A stretch of DNA of 57,039 nucleotides from Streptomyces sp. CB01881 (lineage in GTDB: Bacteria > Actinomycetota > Actinomycetes > Streptomycetales > Streptomycetaceae). The translations under genes and the position numbers were made by a program. This document shows positions 41,260 to 48,817 of this stretch, in pieces. The DNA lies in the NCBI RefSeq assembly GCF_002953255.1, contig NZ_CP026498.1:7307639-7364677 (forward strand), written 5' to 3'. Each line of letters begins with the position of its first letter. The stretch's first letter is position 1. The notes under the pieces are model-generated. The model made no database searches and was not told the DNA's origin. It was given only the letters and a program-made list of their open reading frames with translations.

Positions 41260-42471
41260 GTGAGCACCGCGATACCCCCTCGGCTGCGGCAGGCCAGAGC
41301 CGCGCTGGCCGCGAGCTTCCTGCTCCAGGGCATCACGTTCGCCCTGCTGGTCACCTGCATCCCCGAGCTGCAGGACCGGTACGGGCTCAGCGACGCGCTG
41401 CTGCCGGTCTTCCTGGCCGCCGTGCCGGTCCTGGCCGGGGTGGGCTCGATCGTCTCCGAGCAGCTGGTGAAGCGCACCGGCGCGCGGGCCGTGCTGCGGG
41501 TGGTCCAGCCCGCCGTCTGCCTCAGCCTGGCCGGCGCCGGGCTGGGCGGAACGCTCTGGCAACTCGCCCTCGCGCTGGGCGTGTTCGGACTGCTGGTCGG
41601 CGCGCTGGACGCCAGTATGAACATGCTCGGGGTGGGCCTCCAGCACCGCTACGGCCGCTCGGTCATGCTCGGCTTCCATGCCGCGTTCAGCCTCGGCGGC
41701 ATCGTCGGCGCGGCCGTCGCCGGCCTGGGCTCGCACTACGACCTCGGCCTGCCCGTCCTGTTCGGGACGGCCGCGGCCGTGATCGCCCCGCTCGCGGTGC
41801 TGGCGGGCGCCCGCTTCGCCGGGCCCGCCGAACTCGGCGACGCCGTTCGGGAGGCCGCCGAGGCCGCCGCCCGGTCCGTCCCGTGGCGGCCGCTGCTGCC
41901 GCTCTGCCTGGCGATGGTCTTCGCCTACATCGCCGACTCCTCGGTCTCCAACTACAGCGTCAAGTACCTCGCCGACGGCCTGGGCAGCCCCGAGGACGTC
42001 GCCAAGCTCTCCTACCTCGGCTACATGGTGGCGATGCTGCTCGGCCGCGCGGTCGGCGACCGCGCGGTGCAGCGCTGGGGCGCCGTCCCGGTGGTCCGCG
42101 GCGGTGCCGCGCTGGCCGCACTGGGCTTCGCCGTGGCTGCCGCCGCGCCCGGCGCCGGGGCCGGGATCGCCGGGTTCACCGTGCTCGGCTTCGGGATCTG
42201 CGCGATCATCCCGCAGGTCTTCGCGGCCGGCGGGCGGCTCTTCCCGGCCGACTCGGACGCCGCCGTGGCCCGGCTCAACCTCTTCAACTACGTCGGCTTC
42301 CTGATCGGTTCGCCGCTGGTCGGGGCGATCGCCGACGCCGGTTCGTACCGCTGGGCGCTGCTCGCCCCGATGCTGCTGGTGCTGGCCGTGCTGCCGCTCG
42401 CCGGCCGGTTCTCCCCGGTGCCCGCACCCGCCCCGGCGGAGGGGAGGGGCTCGGCGGAGCTCGTCCAGTGA
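41260..42471 (+). CDS. MFS transporter
   Basis: The 403-residue protein has twelve predicted membrane helices and begins with RAALAASFLLQGITFALLVT. It resembles bacterial MFS permeases of the YbjJ-like group, with the loop RYGLSDALLPVFLAAVP and the central ALDASMNMLGVGLQHRYGRS and GFHAAFSLGGIVGA motifs. Export of a drug or metabolite is likely; the substrate is unknown. GTG 41260-41262 has GAGG upstream. The last dozen residues (AEGRGSAELVQ) are encoded antisense to a surviving marR fragment, so the original 3' end may have been replaced by a deletion. A MarR repressor would have been its natural regulator. Confidence 0.88.
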   Translation: MSTAIPPRLRQARAALAASFLLQGITFALLVTCIPELQDRYGLSDALLPVFLAAVPVLAGVGSIVSEQLVKRTGARAVLRVVQPAVCLSLAGAGLGGTLWQLALALGVFGLLVGALDASMNMLGVGLQHRYGRSVMLGFHAAFSLGGIVGAAVAGLGSHYDLGLPVLFGTAAAVIAPLAVLAGARFAGPAELGDAVREAAEAAARSVPWRPLLPLCLAMVFAYIADSSVSNYSVKYLADGLGSPEDVAKLSYLGYMVAMLLGRAVGDRAVQRWGAVPVVRGGAALAALGFAVAAAAPGAGAGIAGFTVLGFGICAIIPQVFAAGGRLFPADSDAAVARLNLFNYVGFLIGSPLVGAIADAGSYRWALLAPMLLVLAVLPLAGRFSPVPAPAPAEGRGSAELVQ

Positions 42472-42708
42472 CTCCTGCATCAGCGCCCTGGCCCGGGTGA
42501 ACCAGTCCGCCAGGACGGCGACCTCGTCCGGCGTGCAGTCGGCGAAGAGCGCGCCGATCCGCTCGTAGAACGGGCCGTAGACCTGGAGGATGCGCTCCTG
42601 CGCGCCCTCCTCCATCACCACCCGGACCCGGCGGCGGTCGGCCGGGTCGGCCTCCCGGCGGGCGTAGCCGGCCTTCTCCAGCCGGTTGAGTACTCCCGTC
42701 GCGGCCTC
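42456..42708 (-). pseudogene. C-terminal remnant of a MarR-family regulator
   Basis: On the minus strand the frame reads AATGVLNRLEKAGYARREAD, PADRRRVRVVMEEGAQ and then helices to QESLDELRRA, an excellent match to the recognition-helix end, wing and dimerisation helices of MarR proteins. The first about 60 residues (N-terminal helices and start of the HTH) are missing: the sequence upstream becomes the acuC promoter. No stop codon ends the frame at the expected place; it continues antisense through the MFS gene. It is therefore a truncated, probably dead gene between the convergent MFS gene and acuC. Confidence 0.75.
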
Positions 42709-42799
42709 CGCGCCGGGCGGGGCGCGCGGCCCGGCCGGCGCCTGAGACTCGCCCGGCCCGAGGGGAGCCCGCGCGCCGCCACCCACTACGGTGGAGGCC

Positions 42800-43996
42800 A
42801 TGCCCGAAGCCGAGCGTGACACCCCCTGCGGCCTGCACCTCTTCTGGGACGAGGCGGTCACCGCCTACGACTTCGGTCCCGGCCACCCGATGGACCCGGC
42901 CCGGCTGGAGCTCACCATGCGCCTGGTGGAGTCCCTCGGGCTGAACAGCGGGCCGGGGGTGACCGTCCGCTCGGCCCCGCCGGCCGGCGACTCCACGCTC
43001 CGCCTGGTGCACACCCGCGAGTACGTCGAGGCGGTCAGACACGCCGCCGCCCACCCCGACGAGCAGGACCAGCGGCACGGCCTCGGCACCGACGACAACT
43101 GGGCCTTCCCCGCCGTGCACTCCGCCTCCGCGCTGATCGCCGGCCAGTCGGTGGCCGCCGCCGAGGCGGTCTGGCACGGCGAGACCCCGCACGCCGTCAA
43201 CTTCGCCGGCGGGCTGCACCACGCCATGCCGGGTAGGGCGTCCGGCTTCTGCATCTACAACGACCCCGCGCTCGCCATCGCCCGGCTGCTCGAACTCGGC
43301 GCCGAGCGGGTCGCGTACGTCGACGTGGACGTCCACCACGGCGATGGCGTCCAGCAGGCGTTCTGGGACGACCCCCGGGTGCTCACCGTCTCGCTGCACG
43401 AGCACCCCGCCACGCTCTTCCCGCAGACCGGCTGGGCCACCGAGACCGGCGGCCCGGGCGCCCCCGGCTCCGCCGCCAACCTGCCGCTGCCCGCCGGCAC
43501 CGGCGACTCCGGCTGGCTGCGCGCCTTCCACGCCCTGGTGCCCGAGCTGCTGGCCGCCTTCCGCCCGCAGGTCCTGGTCACCCAGCACGGCGCGGACACC
43601 CACCTGGAGGACCCGCTCGCCCACCTCGCGGTGACCGTCGACGCCCAGCGGCTGATCGCCGAAGAACTGCACGACCTCGCCCACCGGTACGCCGACGGCC
43701 GCTGGGTCGCCCTCGGCGGGGGCGGCTACGCCGTGGTGGACGTCGTCCCGCGGGCCTGGACCCACCTCGTCGCCACCGCCGCGGGCCGGCCCGTCGACCC
43801 CGCCACCGAGACCCCGGAGGCCTGGCGCGCGGAGGTCTACCGGCGTACCCGCCGCCCGGCCCCGCTGCGGATGACCGACGGAGCCCGGCCGGCCTGGCGG
43901 GACTTCGACGCGGGATACGATCCGGCGGACCGGCTCGACCAGGCGATCCTGGCCGCCCGCCGCGCCGTCCTGCCGCACCACGGCCTGCTGCCCTGA
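42800..43996 (+). CDS. acuC: AcuC-like class I/II histone deacetylase family protein
   Basis: The 398-residue protein has the HDAC/acetoin-utilisation fold: LVHTREYVEAV, the catalytic region FAGGLHHAMPGRASGFCIYND with the His pair, the metal site VAYVDVDVHHGDGVQQAFW, then LVTQHGADTHLEDPLAHLA and the late ALGGGGYAV. Bacterial AcuC deacetylates proteins such as acetyl-CoA synthetase. ATG 42800-42802 has the TACGGT box 7 bases upstream and GGAGG in between. Usual family length is about 380-400 residues. It is followed by a small hairpin. Confidence 0.93.
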   Translation: MPEAERDTPCGLHLFWDEAVTAYDFGPGHPMDPARLELTMRLVESLGLNSGPGVTVRSAPPAGDSTLRLVHTREYVEAVRHAAAHPDEQDQRHGLGTDDNWAFPAVHSASALIAGQSVAAAEAVWHGETPHAVNFAGGLHHAMPGRASGFCIYNDPALAIARLLELGAERVAYVDVDVHHGDGVQQAFWDDPRVLTVSLHEHPATLFPQTGWATETGGPGAPGSAANLPLPAGTGDSGWLRAFHALVPELLAAFRPQVLVTQHGADTHLEDPLAHLAVTVDAQRLIAEELHDLAHRYADGRWVALGGGGYAVVDVVPRAWTHLVATAAGRPVDPATETPEAWRAEVYRRTRRPAPLRMTDGARPAWRDFDAGYDPADRLDQAILAARRAVLPHHGLLP

Positions 43997-44005
43997 CCGC
44001 AGGCC

Positions 44006-44030
44006 CCGGCCGCCGCGTGCGCACGGCCGG
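44006..44030 (+). terminator. Hairpin after acuC
   Basis: CCGGCCG (44006-44012) and CGGCCGG (44024-44030) pair across an 11-base loop, starting 9 bases after the acuC stop. Confidence 0.5.
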
Positions 44031-44204
44031 TACGGCAGACCGCCGATCGACTACGTACTGCAACAGGACTATCTCTCACCGTACGAGGACTGCCCTTCCC
44101 CCTCTTCCCACTGGTACCACCCATAACTACTCTGGGGATACACGTGTGCCGGTGGAGTCACCGGAGGGGAAGCCGGTGCCTTGCACACGGGTAAGGGTCG
44201 GGTG

Positions 44205-44420
44205 ATGGTCATGAGTTCCGGCGAACGCCCCCTGCAGGAAGTCGTCTTCCTGACCGTGGCCGAGGTGGCCGCGGTCATGCGGGTGTCCAAGATGACGGTG
44301 TACCGGTTGGTGCACAGCGGAGAGCTGCCGGCCATCCGGGTCGGGCGGTCCTTCCGGGTGCCCCAGCAGGCGGTGCACGAGTACCTCAAGGAGTCCTACG
44401 TGCGGCTCGAAAGCGCGTAG
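44205..44420 (+). CDS. Small MerR/excisionase-type HTH DNA-binding protein
   Basis: The protein has about 71 residues with one winged HTH of the excisionase (HTH_17) family: FLTVAEVAAVMRVSKMTVYR, LVHSGELPAIRVG, RSFRVPQQAVHEYLKE. It is a relative of the streptomycete developmental regulator BldC but a distinct paralogue. It corresponds to mycobacterial Rv0500A, which also lies just before the bS22 gene. ATG 44205-44207 and ATG 44211-44213 are both possible starts; the AAGGG at about 44193 favours the first. It likely binds DNA as a head-to-tail oligomer. The target is unknown. Confidence 0.85.
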   Translation: MVMSSGERPLQEVVFLTVAEVAAVMRVSKMTVYRLVHSGELPAIRVGRSFRVPQQAVHEYLKESYVRLESA

Positions 44421-44608
44421 GACAGGCGGCGGGTCGGGGCTCACAGCCGGTGGGCCCCGCACTCGTTTGCCGCAGATTTCCCCCGAGTTTCCCGGTCACG
44501 GGGAGCACGATTACTGCCCTGGCCGTACGGACGGTAGGCTAGGCCCTCCGTCAGTCGTATGGACTCCGTCTCTCACGGACGGGAGTCTCAGTGAGCGAGG
44601 GTTGTTCC

Positions 44609-44707
44609 GTGGGCTCTGTCATCAAGAAGCGTCGCAAGCGTATGGCCAAGAAGAAGCACCGCAAGCTTCTCAAGCGCACCCGCGTGCAGCGTCGCAACAA
44701 GAAGTAA
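44609..44707 (+). CDS. Ribosomal protein bS22 (AURKAIP1/COX24 domain), 32 residues
   Basis: This tiny frame encodes GSVIKKRRKRMAKKKHRKLL followed by KRTRVQRRNKK, with an extremely basic composition. It is clearly the actinobacterial homologue of Rv0500B/bS22, a 33-residue protein found in the 30S subunit of mycobacterial ribosomes. The start is GTG 44609-44611 with GAGGG upstream and the stop is TAA. Its position between the HTH gene and the GalE2-like gene is the same as in Mycobacterium, supporting orthology. A TAGGCT box at about 44533 may be its promoter. Confidence 0.93.
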   Translation: MGSVIKKRRKRMAKKKHRKLLKRTRVQRRNKK

Positions 44708-44855
44708 GCGCCCTCGGCCGCGCCCAGCGCGCCAGGCGCCTCCACCGCCCGTCCAGGCCTCGCAGCCCGGGCGGGCGGTGTCGTTTCACGGCACGCCATG
44801 GCGGCGCGGTACGGTGCACGCAGGCCGCGGAGGCCGAGGAACGAGGTGCAGCACC

Positions 44856-45944
44856 GTGGGCAAGGTCGTGCTCGTCACCGGCGTGGCCCGCCAGCTCGGG
44901 GCCCGCTTCGCCGCCGAGCTCCGCAGCCGGCCGGACGTCGACCTGGTGGTCGGCGTGGACGTGCAGCCGCCCCGGGAGGCCGTCGAGGAGCAGGACGGGA
45001 CGGCCGCGCCGTACCGGTTCCACCAGCTCGACCTGCGCCGCCCGGCAGTGGCCCGGGTGATCGCCGAGCACGGCGTCGACACCGTCGTCCACCTCGCCGT
45101 GAGCGCGACCGGCCTGGGCTCGACCAACCGCTCGTCGGTCAAGGAGTCCAACGTCATCGGCACCATGCAGCTGCTCGGCGCCTGCCAGAAGGCGCCCGGG
45201 GTGCGGCGGCTCGTGGTGAAGTCGACCACCGGCGTCTACGGCTCGGCGCCGCGCGACCCGGCGGTGTTCACCGAGCGGACCCAGCCCAAGAACCTCCCCG
45301 GCGGCGGCTTCGCCAAGGACGCGGTGGAGGTCGAGGGCTACGTCCGCGGCTTCGCCCGGCGCCGTCCGGACGTCGCGGTGACGGTGCTGCGGTTCGCCAA
45401 CATCGTCGGCCCCGGCGCCGACACCCCCCTCAGCGAGTACTTCGCGCTGCCGGTACTGCCCACCGTCCTCGGGTACGACCCGCGGTTGCAGTTCGCCCAC
45501 GAGGCCGACGTGCTCGCGGTGCTCTCCCGGGCGGCCGACGAGCCGGAACCGGGCACCGTCAACACCGGCACCTTCAACGTGGCGGGGGAGGGCGTCCTGC
45601 TGCTCTCCCAGTGCGCCCGCCGGCTCGGCCGGCCGATGCTGCCGCTGCTGCTGCCCGCGATCAGCTGGATGGCCGGGCTGGCCCGGCAGACCAGGATGGT
45701 CGACTTCTCGCCCGAGCAGCTGCGGCTGCTGACCCACGGCCGGGTGGTGGACACCACCCGCCTGCGCGAGACCTTCGGGTACCGCCCCCGGTACACCACC
45801 CCGGAGGCGTTCGCCGACTTCGCCGCCGCGCAGTCCGCCGGCCTGCTGCCGCCCGAGCGCCTCGCCGCCGTCACCGACGGACTGGCCGCGCTGCTCGGGC
45901 GCGAGCACGGCCCGGCCGCCCGCCCGAACCGACCCAGGAGCTGA
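44856..45944 (+). CDS. NAD-dependent epimerase/dehydratase (GalE2-like extended SDR)
   Basis: The 362-residue protein has an SDR Rossmann start VVLVTGVARQLGARFAAEL, an acidic NAD-specificity region VVGVDVQPP, VDTVVHLAVSAT and KESNVIGTMQLLGACQKA with KSTTGVYGSAPRDP and RFANIVGPGADT. It corresponds to mycobacterial Rv0501 (galE2), although true UDP-galactose epimerase activity is not evident and I could not place a canonical YxxxK pair with certainty. The start GTG 44856-44858 is chosen because it puts the nucleotide-binding strand at the N-terminus. It is coupled to the acyltransferase 7 bases downstream, so lipid or envelope glycan work is plausible. Confidence 0.82.
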   Translation: MGKVVLVTGVARQLGARFAAELRSRPDVDLVVGVDVQPPREAVEEQDGTAAPYRFHQLDLRRPAVARVIAEHGVDTVVHLAVSATGLGSTNRSSVKESNVIGTMQLLGACQKAPGVRRLVVKSTTGVYGSAPRDPAVFTERTQPKNLPGGGFAKDAVEVEGYVRGFARRRPDVAVTVLRFANIVGPGADTPLSEYFALPVLPTVLGYDPRLQFAHEADVLAVLSRAADEPEPGTVNTGTFNVAGEGVLLLSQCARRLGRPMLPLLLPAISWMAGLARQTRMVDFSPEQLRLLTHGRVVDTTRLRETFGYRPRYTTPEAFADFAAAQSAGLLPPERLAAVTDGLAALLGREHGPAARPNRPRS

Positions 45945-45951
45945 ACCCGCG

Positions 45952-46962
45952 ATGAGTGCCGCAGCCGAGAACGCACCGGGCGAGGCCAAGGTCATCCCGA
46001 TCGAGTCCGCGCCCAGCTGGAGCGAGCCCGACCGGCCCGCCGGCCTGGCCGACCAGATCGCCGACGCCGTCGGCGGGGCGCTGGCCGGGCGGCTCGGCCC
46101 GGCCGCCACCCGGCTGTTCGGCAAGGGCTGGGAGGGCCGGGCCGCCGAAGGCCTCGCCTTCCTGCGCCGCCGGATCACCGGGGACTACGAGGTGGACGAG
46201 TTCGGCTTCGACCGCGAGCTCACCGAGGAGGTGCTGCTCTCGCTGCTGCGCCCGCTTGCCGAGAAGTACTTCCGGATCGAGGTGCGCGGGATCGAGAACA
46301 TCCCGGCCGAGGGCGGCGCGCTGATCGTCGCCAACCACTCCGGGACGATCCCGCTGGACGCCCTGATGACCCAGGTGGCCATCCACGACCACCACCCGGG
46401 CGGGCGGTTCCTGCGGATGCTCGCGGCCGACCTGGTCTTCGTCCTGCCCGGGGTCAACGAGCTGGCCCGCAAGGCCGGCCACACGCTGGCCTGCAACGAG
46501 GACGCCCAGGCGCTGCTGGAGCGCGGCGAGCTGGTCGGGGTCTGGCCGGAGGGCTTCAAGGGCATCGGGAAGCCCTTCTCCGACCGGTACAAGCTGCAGC
46601 GGTTCGGGCGCGGCGGGTTCGTCGCCTCGGCGCTGCGGGCGCAGGTGCCGATCATCCCCTGCTCGATCGTCGGGGCGGAGGAGACCTACCCGATGATCGG
46701 CAACTTCCGGACGCTGGCGCGGCTGCTGGGCCTGCCGTACGTGCCGATCACGCCGACCTTCCCGTGGCTCGGGCCGCTGGGCGCGGTGCCGCTGCCGACC
46801 AAGTGGACCATCCAGTTCGGCGAGCCGATCGCCACCGACCGGCACCCGGCGGAGGCGGCGGACGATCCGATGCTGGTCTTCGACCTGGCCGACGAGGTGC
46901 GGGAGACCATCCAGCACACCCTCTACGAGCTGTTGGTGCAGCGGCGTTCGGTGTTCTTCTGA
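45952..46962 (+). CDS. Lysophospholipid acyltransferase-like protein (Rv0502 type)
   Basis: The 336-residue protein has the PlsC-like fold starting at about residue 100: FRIEVRGIENIPAEGGALIV, the catalytic block VANHSGTIPLDALMTQ, the LLERGELVGVWPEGFKGIGK substrate motif and VPIIPCSIVGAEETYP. The usual HX4D catalytic motif appears as H-S-G-T-I-P-L-D (six residues between His and Asp), a form also seen in the Rv0502 group, so the acceptor may differ from lysophosphatidic acid. The first 95 residues include a helix pair resembling an anti-sigma-like or coiled segment of unknown role. It is probably cotranscribed with the epimerase gene. Confidence 0.83.
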   Translation: MSAAAENAPGEAKVIPIESAPSWSEPDRPAGLADQIADAVGGALAGRLGPAATRLFGKGWEGRAAEGLAFLRRRITGDYEVDEFGFDRELTEEVLLSLLRPLAEKYFRIEVRGIENIPAEGGALIVANHSGTIPLDALMTQVAIHDHHPGGRFLRMLAADLVFVLPGVNELARKAGHTLACNEDAQALLERGELVGVWPEGFKGIGKPFSDRYKLQRFGRGGFVASALRAQVPIIPCSIVGAEETYPMIGNFRTLARLLGLPYVPITPTFPWLGPLGAVPLPTKWTIQFGEPIATDRHPAEAADDPMLVFDLADEVRETIQHTLYELLVQRRSVFF

Positions 46963-47104
46963 GCCGGTCCCGCTGAGCCGGTCCCGCTGAGCGGCGGGCC
47001 CGGGCCGGTGCGCCCGGGCCGGCCCTACGCCGGTCGTTCGCCGGTCCTTCCGGGCCGTGCTCCGGTCGTTCCGGGCCGTGCTCCGCTTCTTCCGGCCGTG
47101 CTCC
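46960..47104 (+). repeat. Tandem duplications downstream of the acyltransferase gene
   Basis: TGAGCCGGTCCCGC, which contains the stop codon, occurs at 46960-46973 and 46974-46987. Further on, a 21-bp unit GGTC(C/G)TTCCGGGCCGTGCTCC is repeated at 47043-47063 and 47064-47084, with a slightly shorter third copy at 47085-47104. Confidence 0.85.
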
Positions 47105-47115
47105 GGGGCGGGCGC

Positions 47116-47156
47116 GGGTGTGGGGCCCGGCGGCGCTGCCACCGGGCCCCACACCC
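47116..47156. terminator. Bidirectional 15-bp hairpin between convergent genes
   Basis: GGGTGTGGGGCCCGG (47116-47130) pairs perfectly with CCGGGCCCCACACCC (47142-47156) across an 11-base loop, between the acyltransferase gene and the convergent rsbN-type gene. Confidence 0.88.
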
Positions 47157-47169
47157 CTGCTCGACCGCG

Positions 47170-48489
47170 TCAGCCGCCGAGGATCCGCAGGCCGGGCAGC
47201 AGCCCGGGGATCAGCGGCGGCACGTCGACCCCCTGCTGCGGTGCGCCGCCGACGGGGGCACTGGGCGAGCCGGACGGCAGCGGGGCCGCCTGGTCGGGCG
47301 CCGGGTCGGGGCTCGGCGAGGGCTTGGTGCCGGTGAGCCCGCTGGTGAGGTCGTCGACCAGCCCGCCGACCGCGCCCGGTGCGTTGCTCGGTGCGTTGCT
47401 CGGGGCACCTGCGCCGCTGCCGCCACCGCCGTTGCCGGGCGAGCTCGCCCCGGCCGAGGGGGCCCGCCCGGTGGTGCCGGCCTTGCCGCTGCCGTTGGCA
47501 CCCCCCGCGCCGCCGCTCTGGGCCGGCCCGGAGCCCGGCGCGGTGTTGCCGCCGCCGGCCGTGGCGTCGGCCGGGGAGCCGCGGTCCGGCGCGGAGCCCG
47601 TGGCGCCGCCCGTCCCGCTGCCGGCCTTGCCGCCGCCCTTGGCGGGCGGCTGGGCCAGACGCAGGGGCGCGACGTCCTCGCTTATGTCGTCGAAGAGCTG
47701 GTCGACCAGGTGCGCCTGCGGGATCAGCTGGACCGGCAGCCTGCTCTGCAGCTCGCTCCAGCGGTCGTCCTCGTCCTGGGCGAAGCCGGCCAGGGTGCGC
47801 ATCGGGTCGAGCGAGCCGTTGCTGCGGTAGACGGAGCGCAGCAGGTCGCGGCCCTTGATGGCGTCGGCGTGCATGTCGTCGAGCGCCTTACGGACCTGCT
47901 CCACGGTGCCCGGGCTGAGCGCGCCGCCGTCCGTCCGTCCGACCAGGCTCTTGGCCTCGTCGAGCCGGGTGGCGGCGTTGTCGAGCAGCAGTCCGCCGCG
48001 CTCGCTGTCGGAGTTCGCGAAGTCCAGCCGGAGCCCTTCGAGGCTGCGTTTCATGCCGTACAGCGTGTCCCCGGGCAGGGCGTTGGAGCTGGCGGCGGCC
48101 GCACCGGCGAAGCTGCCGACGGCGAGCCCGGCGACCAGTCCGCCGATCGCGAACCGGCGGCTCCAGCGGCCGCGCGGTGCCAGCCGGGCCGCCCGGTGCC
48201 TGCGCTGGCGGGGCACCGTCGCGCCCTGACCGCCGGCGAAGGCCTGCTCGAACGCGGCCATCAGCTGGGCGCGTTGCACGGCCCGGACCTGCGGGTCCAG
48301 CTCCGGTCCCGGCAGTGCGCCGAGTGCGCCGGCCACCCCGACCAGCTCGGCCATGGCGGCCGAACCTGCTCCGGTGGAAGCGGTGTTGGCCGATCCGGCA
48401 GCGGCGGCGCCGTGTTGCTCTGCCTGGTGGGCCTCCAGCGCCTCGGCGAAGGCCTTCGCCCGCCGGTGCTCCAGCACGTTTGCCGTCAC
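47170..48489 (-). CDS. rsbN: RsbN-type membrane anti-sigma factor of BldN (DUF5667)
   Basis: The 439-residue protein has a cytoplasmic N-terminus of about 130 residues (VLEHRRAKAFAEALEAHQAE, then DPQVRAVQRAQLMAAFEQAF) and one membrane helix (RFAIGGLVAGLAVGSFAGAAAAS). An extracytoplasmic DUF5667 helical region follows (LPGDTLYGMKRSLEGLRLDF, ERGGLLLDNAATRLDEA), then a long Gly/Pro/Ser/Ala tail. In S. coelicolor RsbN, encoded next to bldN, binds and restrains sigma BldN. The start GTG 48487-48489 has GGGAGG 11 bases upstream. A BldN-type promoter lies about 130 bp upstream, which would give a feedback loop. Confidence 0.85.
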   Translation of the reverse strand: MTANVLEHRRAKAFAEALEAHQAEQHGAAAAGSANTASTGAGSAAMAELVGVAGALGALPGPELDPQVRAVQRAQLMAAFEQAFAGGQGATVPRQRRHRAARLAPRGRWSRRFAIGGLVAGLAVGSFAGAAAASSNALPGDTLYGMKRSLEGLRLDFANSDSERGGLLLDNAATRLDEAKSLVGRTDGGALSPGTVEQVRKALDDMHADAIKGRDLLRSVYRSNGSLDPMRTLAGFAQDEDDRWSELQSRLPVQLIPQAHLVDQLFDDISEDVAPLRLAQPPAKGGGKAGSGTGGATGSAPDRGSPADATAGGGNTAPGSGPAQSGGAGGANGSGKAGTTGRAPSAGASSPGNGGGGSGAGAPSNAPSNAPGAVGGLVDDLTSGLTGTKPSPSPDPAPDQAAPLPSGSPSAPVGGAPQQGVDVPPLIPGLLPGLRILGG

Positions 48490-48622
48490 GGGCCACACCT
48501 CCCTTCGTCGTTGTCGACACCCCGGCCTGCCGGACGGTTGCCTCGGCGGGCCAAAGCCACTCCATCGGGTGAGAGGTCGCAATTCGACTTGACCGTACGC
48601 CTGGTGGAGGCTTGCACGCTGG

Positions 48623-48651
48623 CCAACGAGCGGTGCGGGCGGTCGGTTACG
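48623..48651 (-). promoter_or_regulatory. Sigma-BldN-type promoter of rsbN
   Basis: On the minus strand CGTAAC (48651-48646) is followed after 17 bases by CGTTGG (48628-48623). As I recall it, the S. coelicolor BldN promoter pattern is CGTAAC about 16-17 bases before CGTTGA, and rsbN is a known target there. Confidence 0.6.
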
Positions 48652-48743
48652 CACGGCTGATCATCGGACCGACCGTTCACCCGGACGTGTCGGGCCGGCA
48701 CCGATGGTGACGGCCCTCCGGTTATCTCCCCGGGGCGGTCCCC

Positions 48744-48761
48744 GGCACCGTCCCCGGTGCC
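48744..48761 (-). terminator. Hairpin downstream of bldN
   Basis: GGCACCG-TCCC-CGGTGCC, a perfect 7-bp stem with a 4-base loop, about 57 bases after the bldN stop. Confidence 0.55.
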
Positions 48762-48817
48762 GTCCTTCCCGCTGTCCCCGGTGCTGCTGCTGGTACGGCC
48801 CCCCGTTCCGGCTCCGC

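Larger units (their letters stand above)
48490..48817 (-). other. 328-bp intergenic region between bldN and rsbN
   Basis: I see no gene here. It contains the hairpin after bldN and the BldN-type promoter of rsbN listed separately, plus an AT-richer stretch around 48560-48600 (CAATTCGACTTGACC) within the rsbN leader. Confidence 0.7.

Noticed and set aside
39046..42861. 1271-codon leftward frame from the acuC start to the 39046 membrane gene
   Set aside because: Only its two ends are meaningful (the marR remnant and the membrane protein); the middle is antisense to proC, the HAD gene and the MFS gene.
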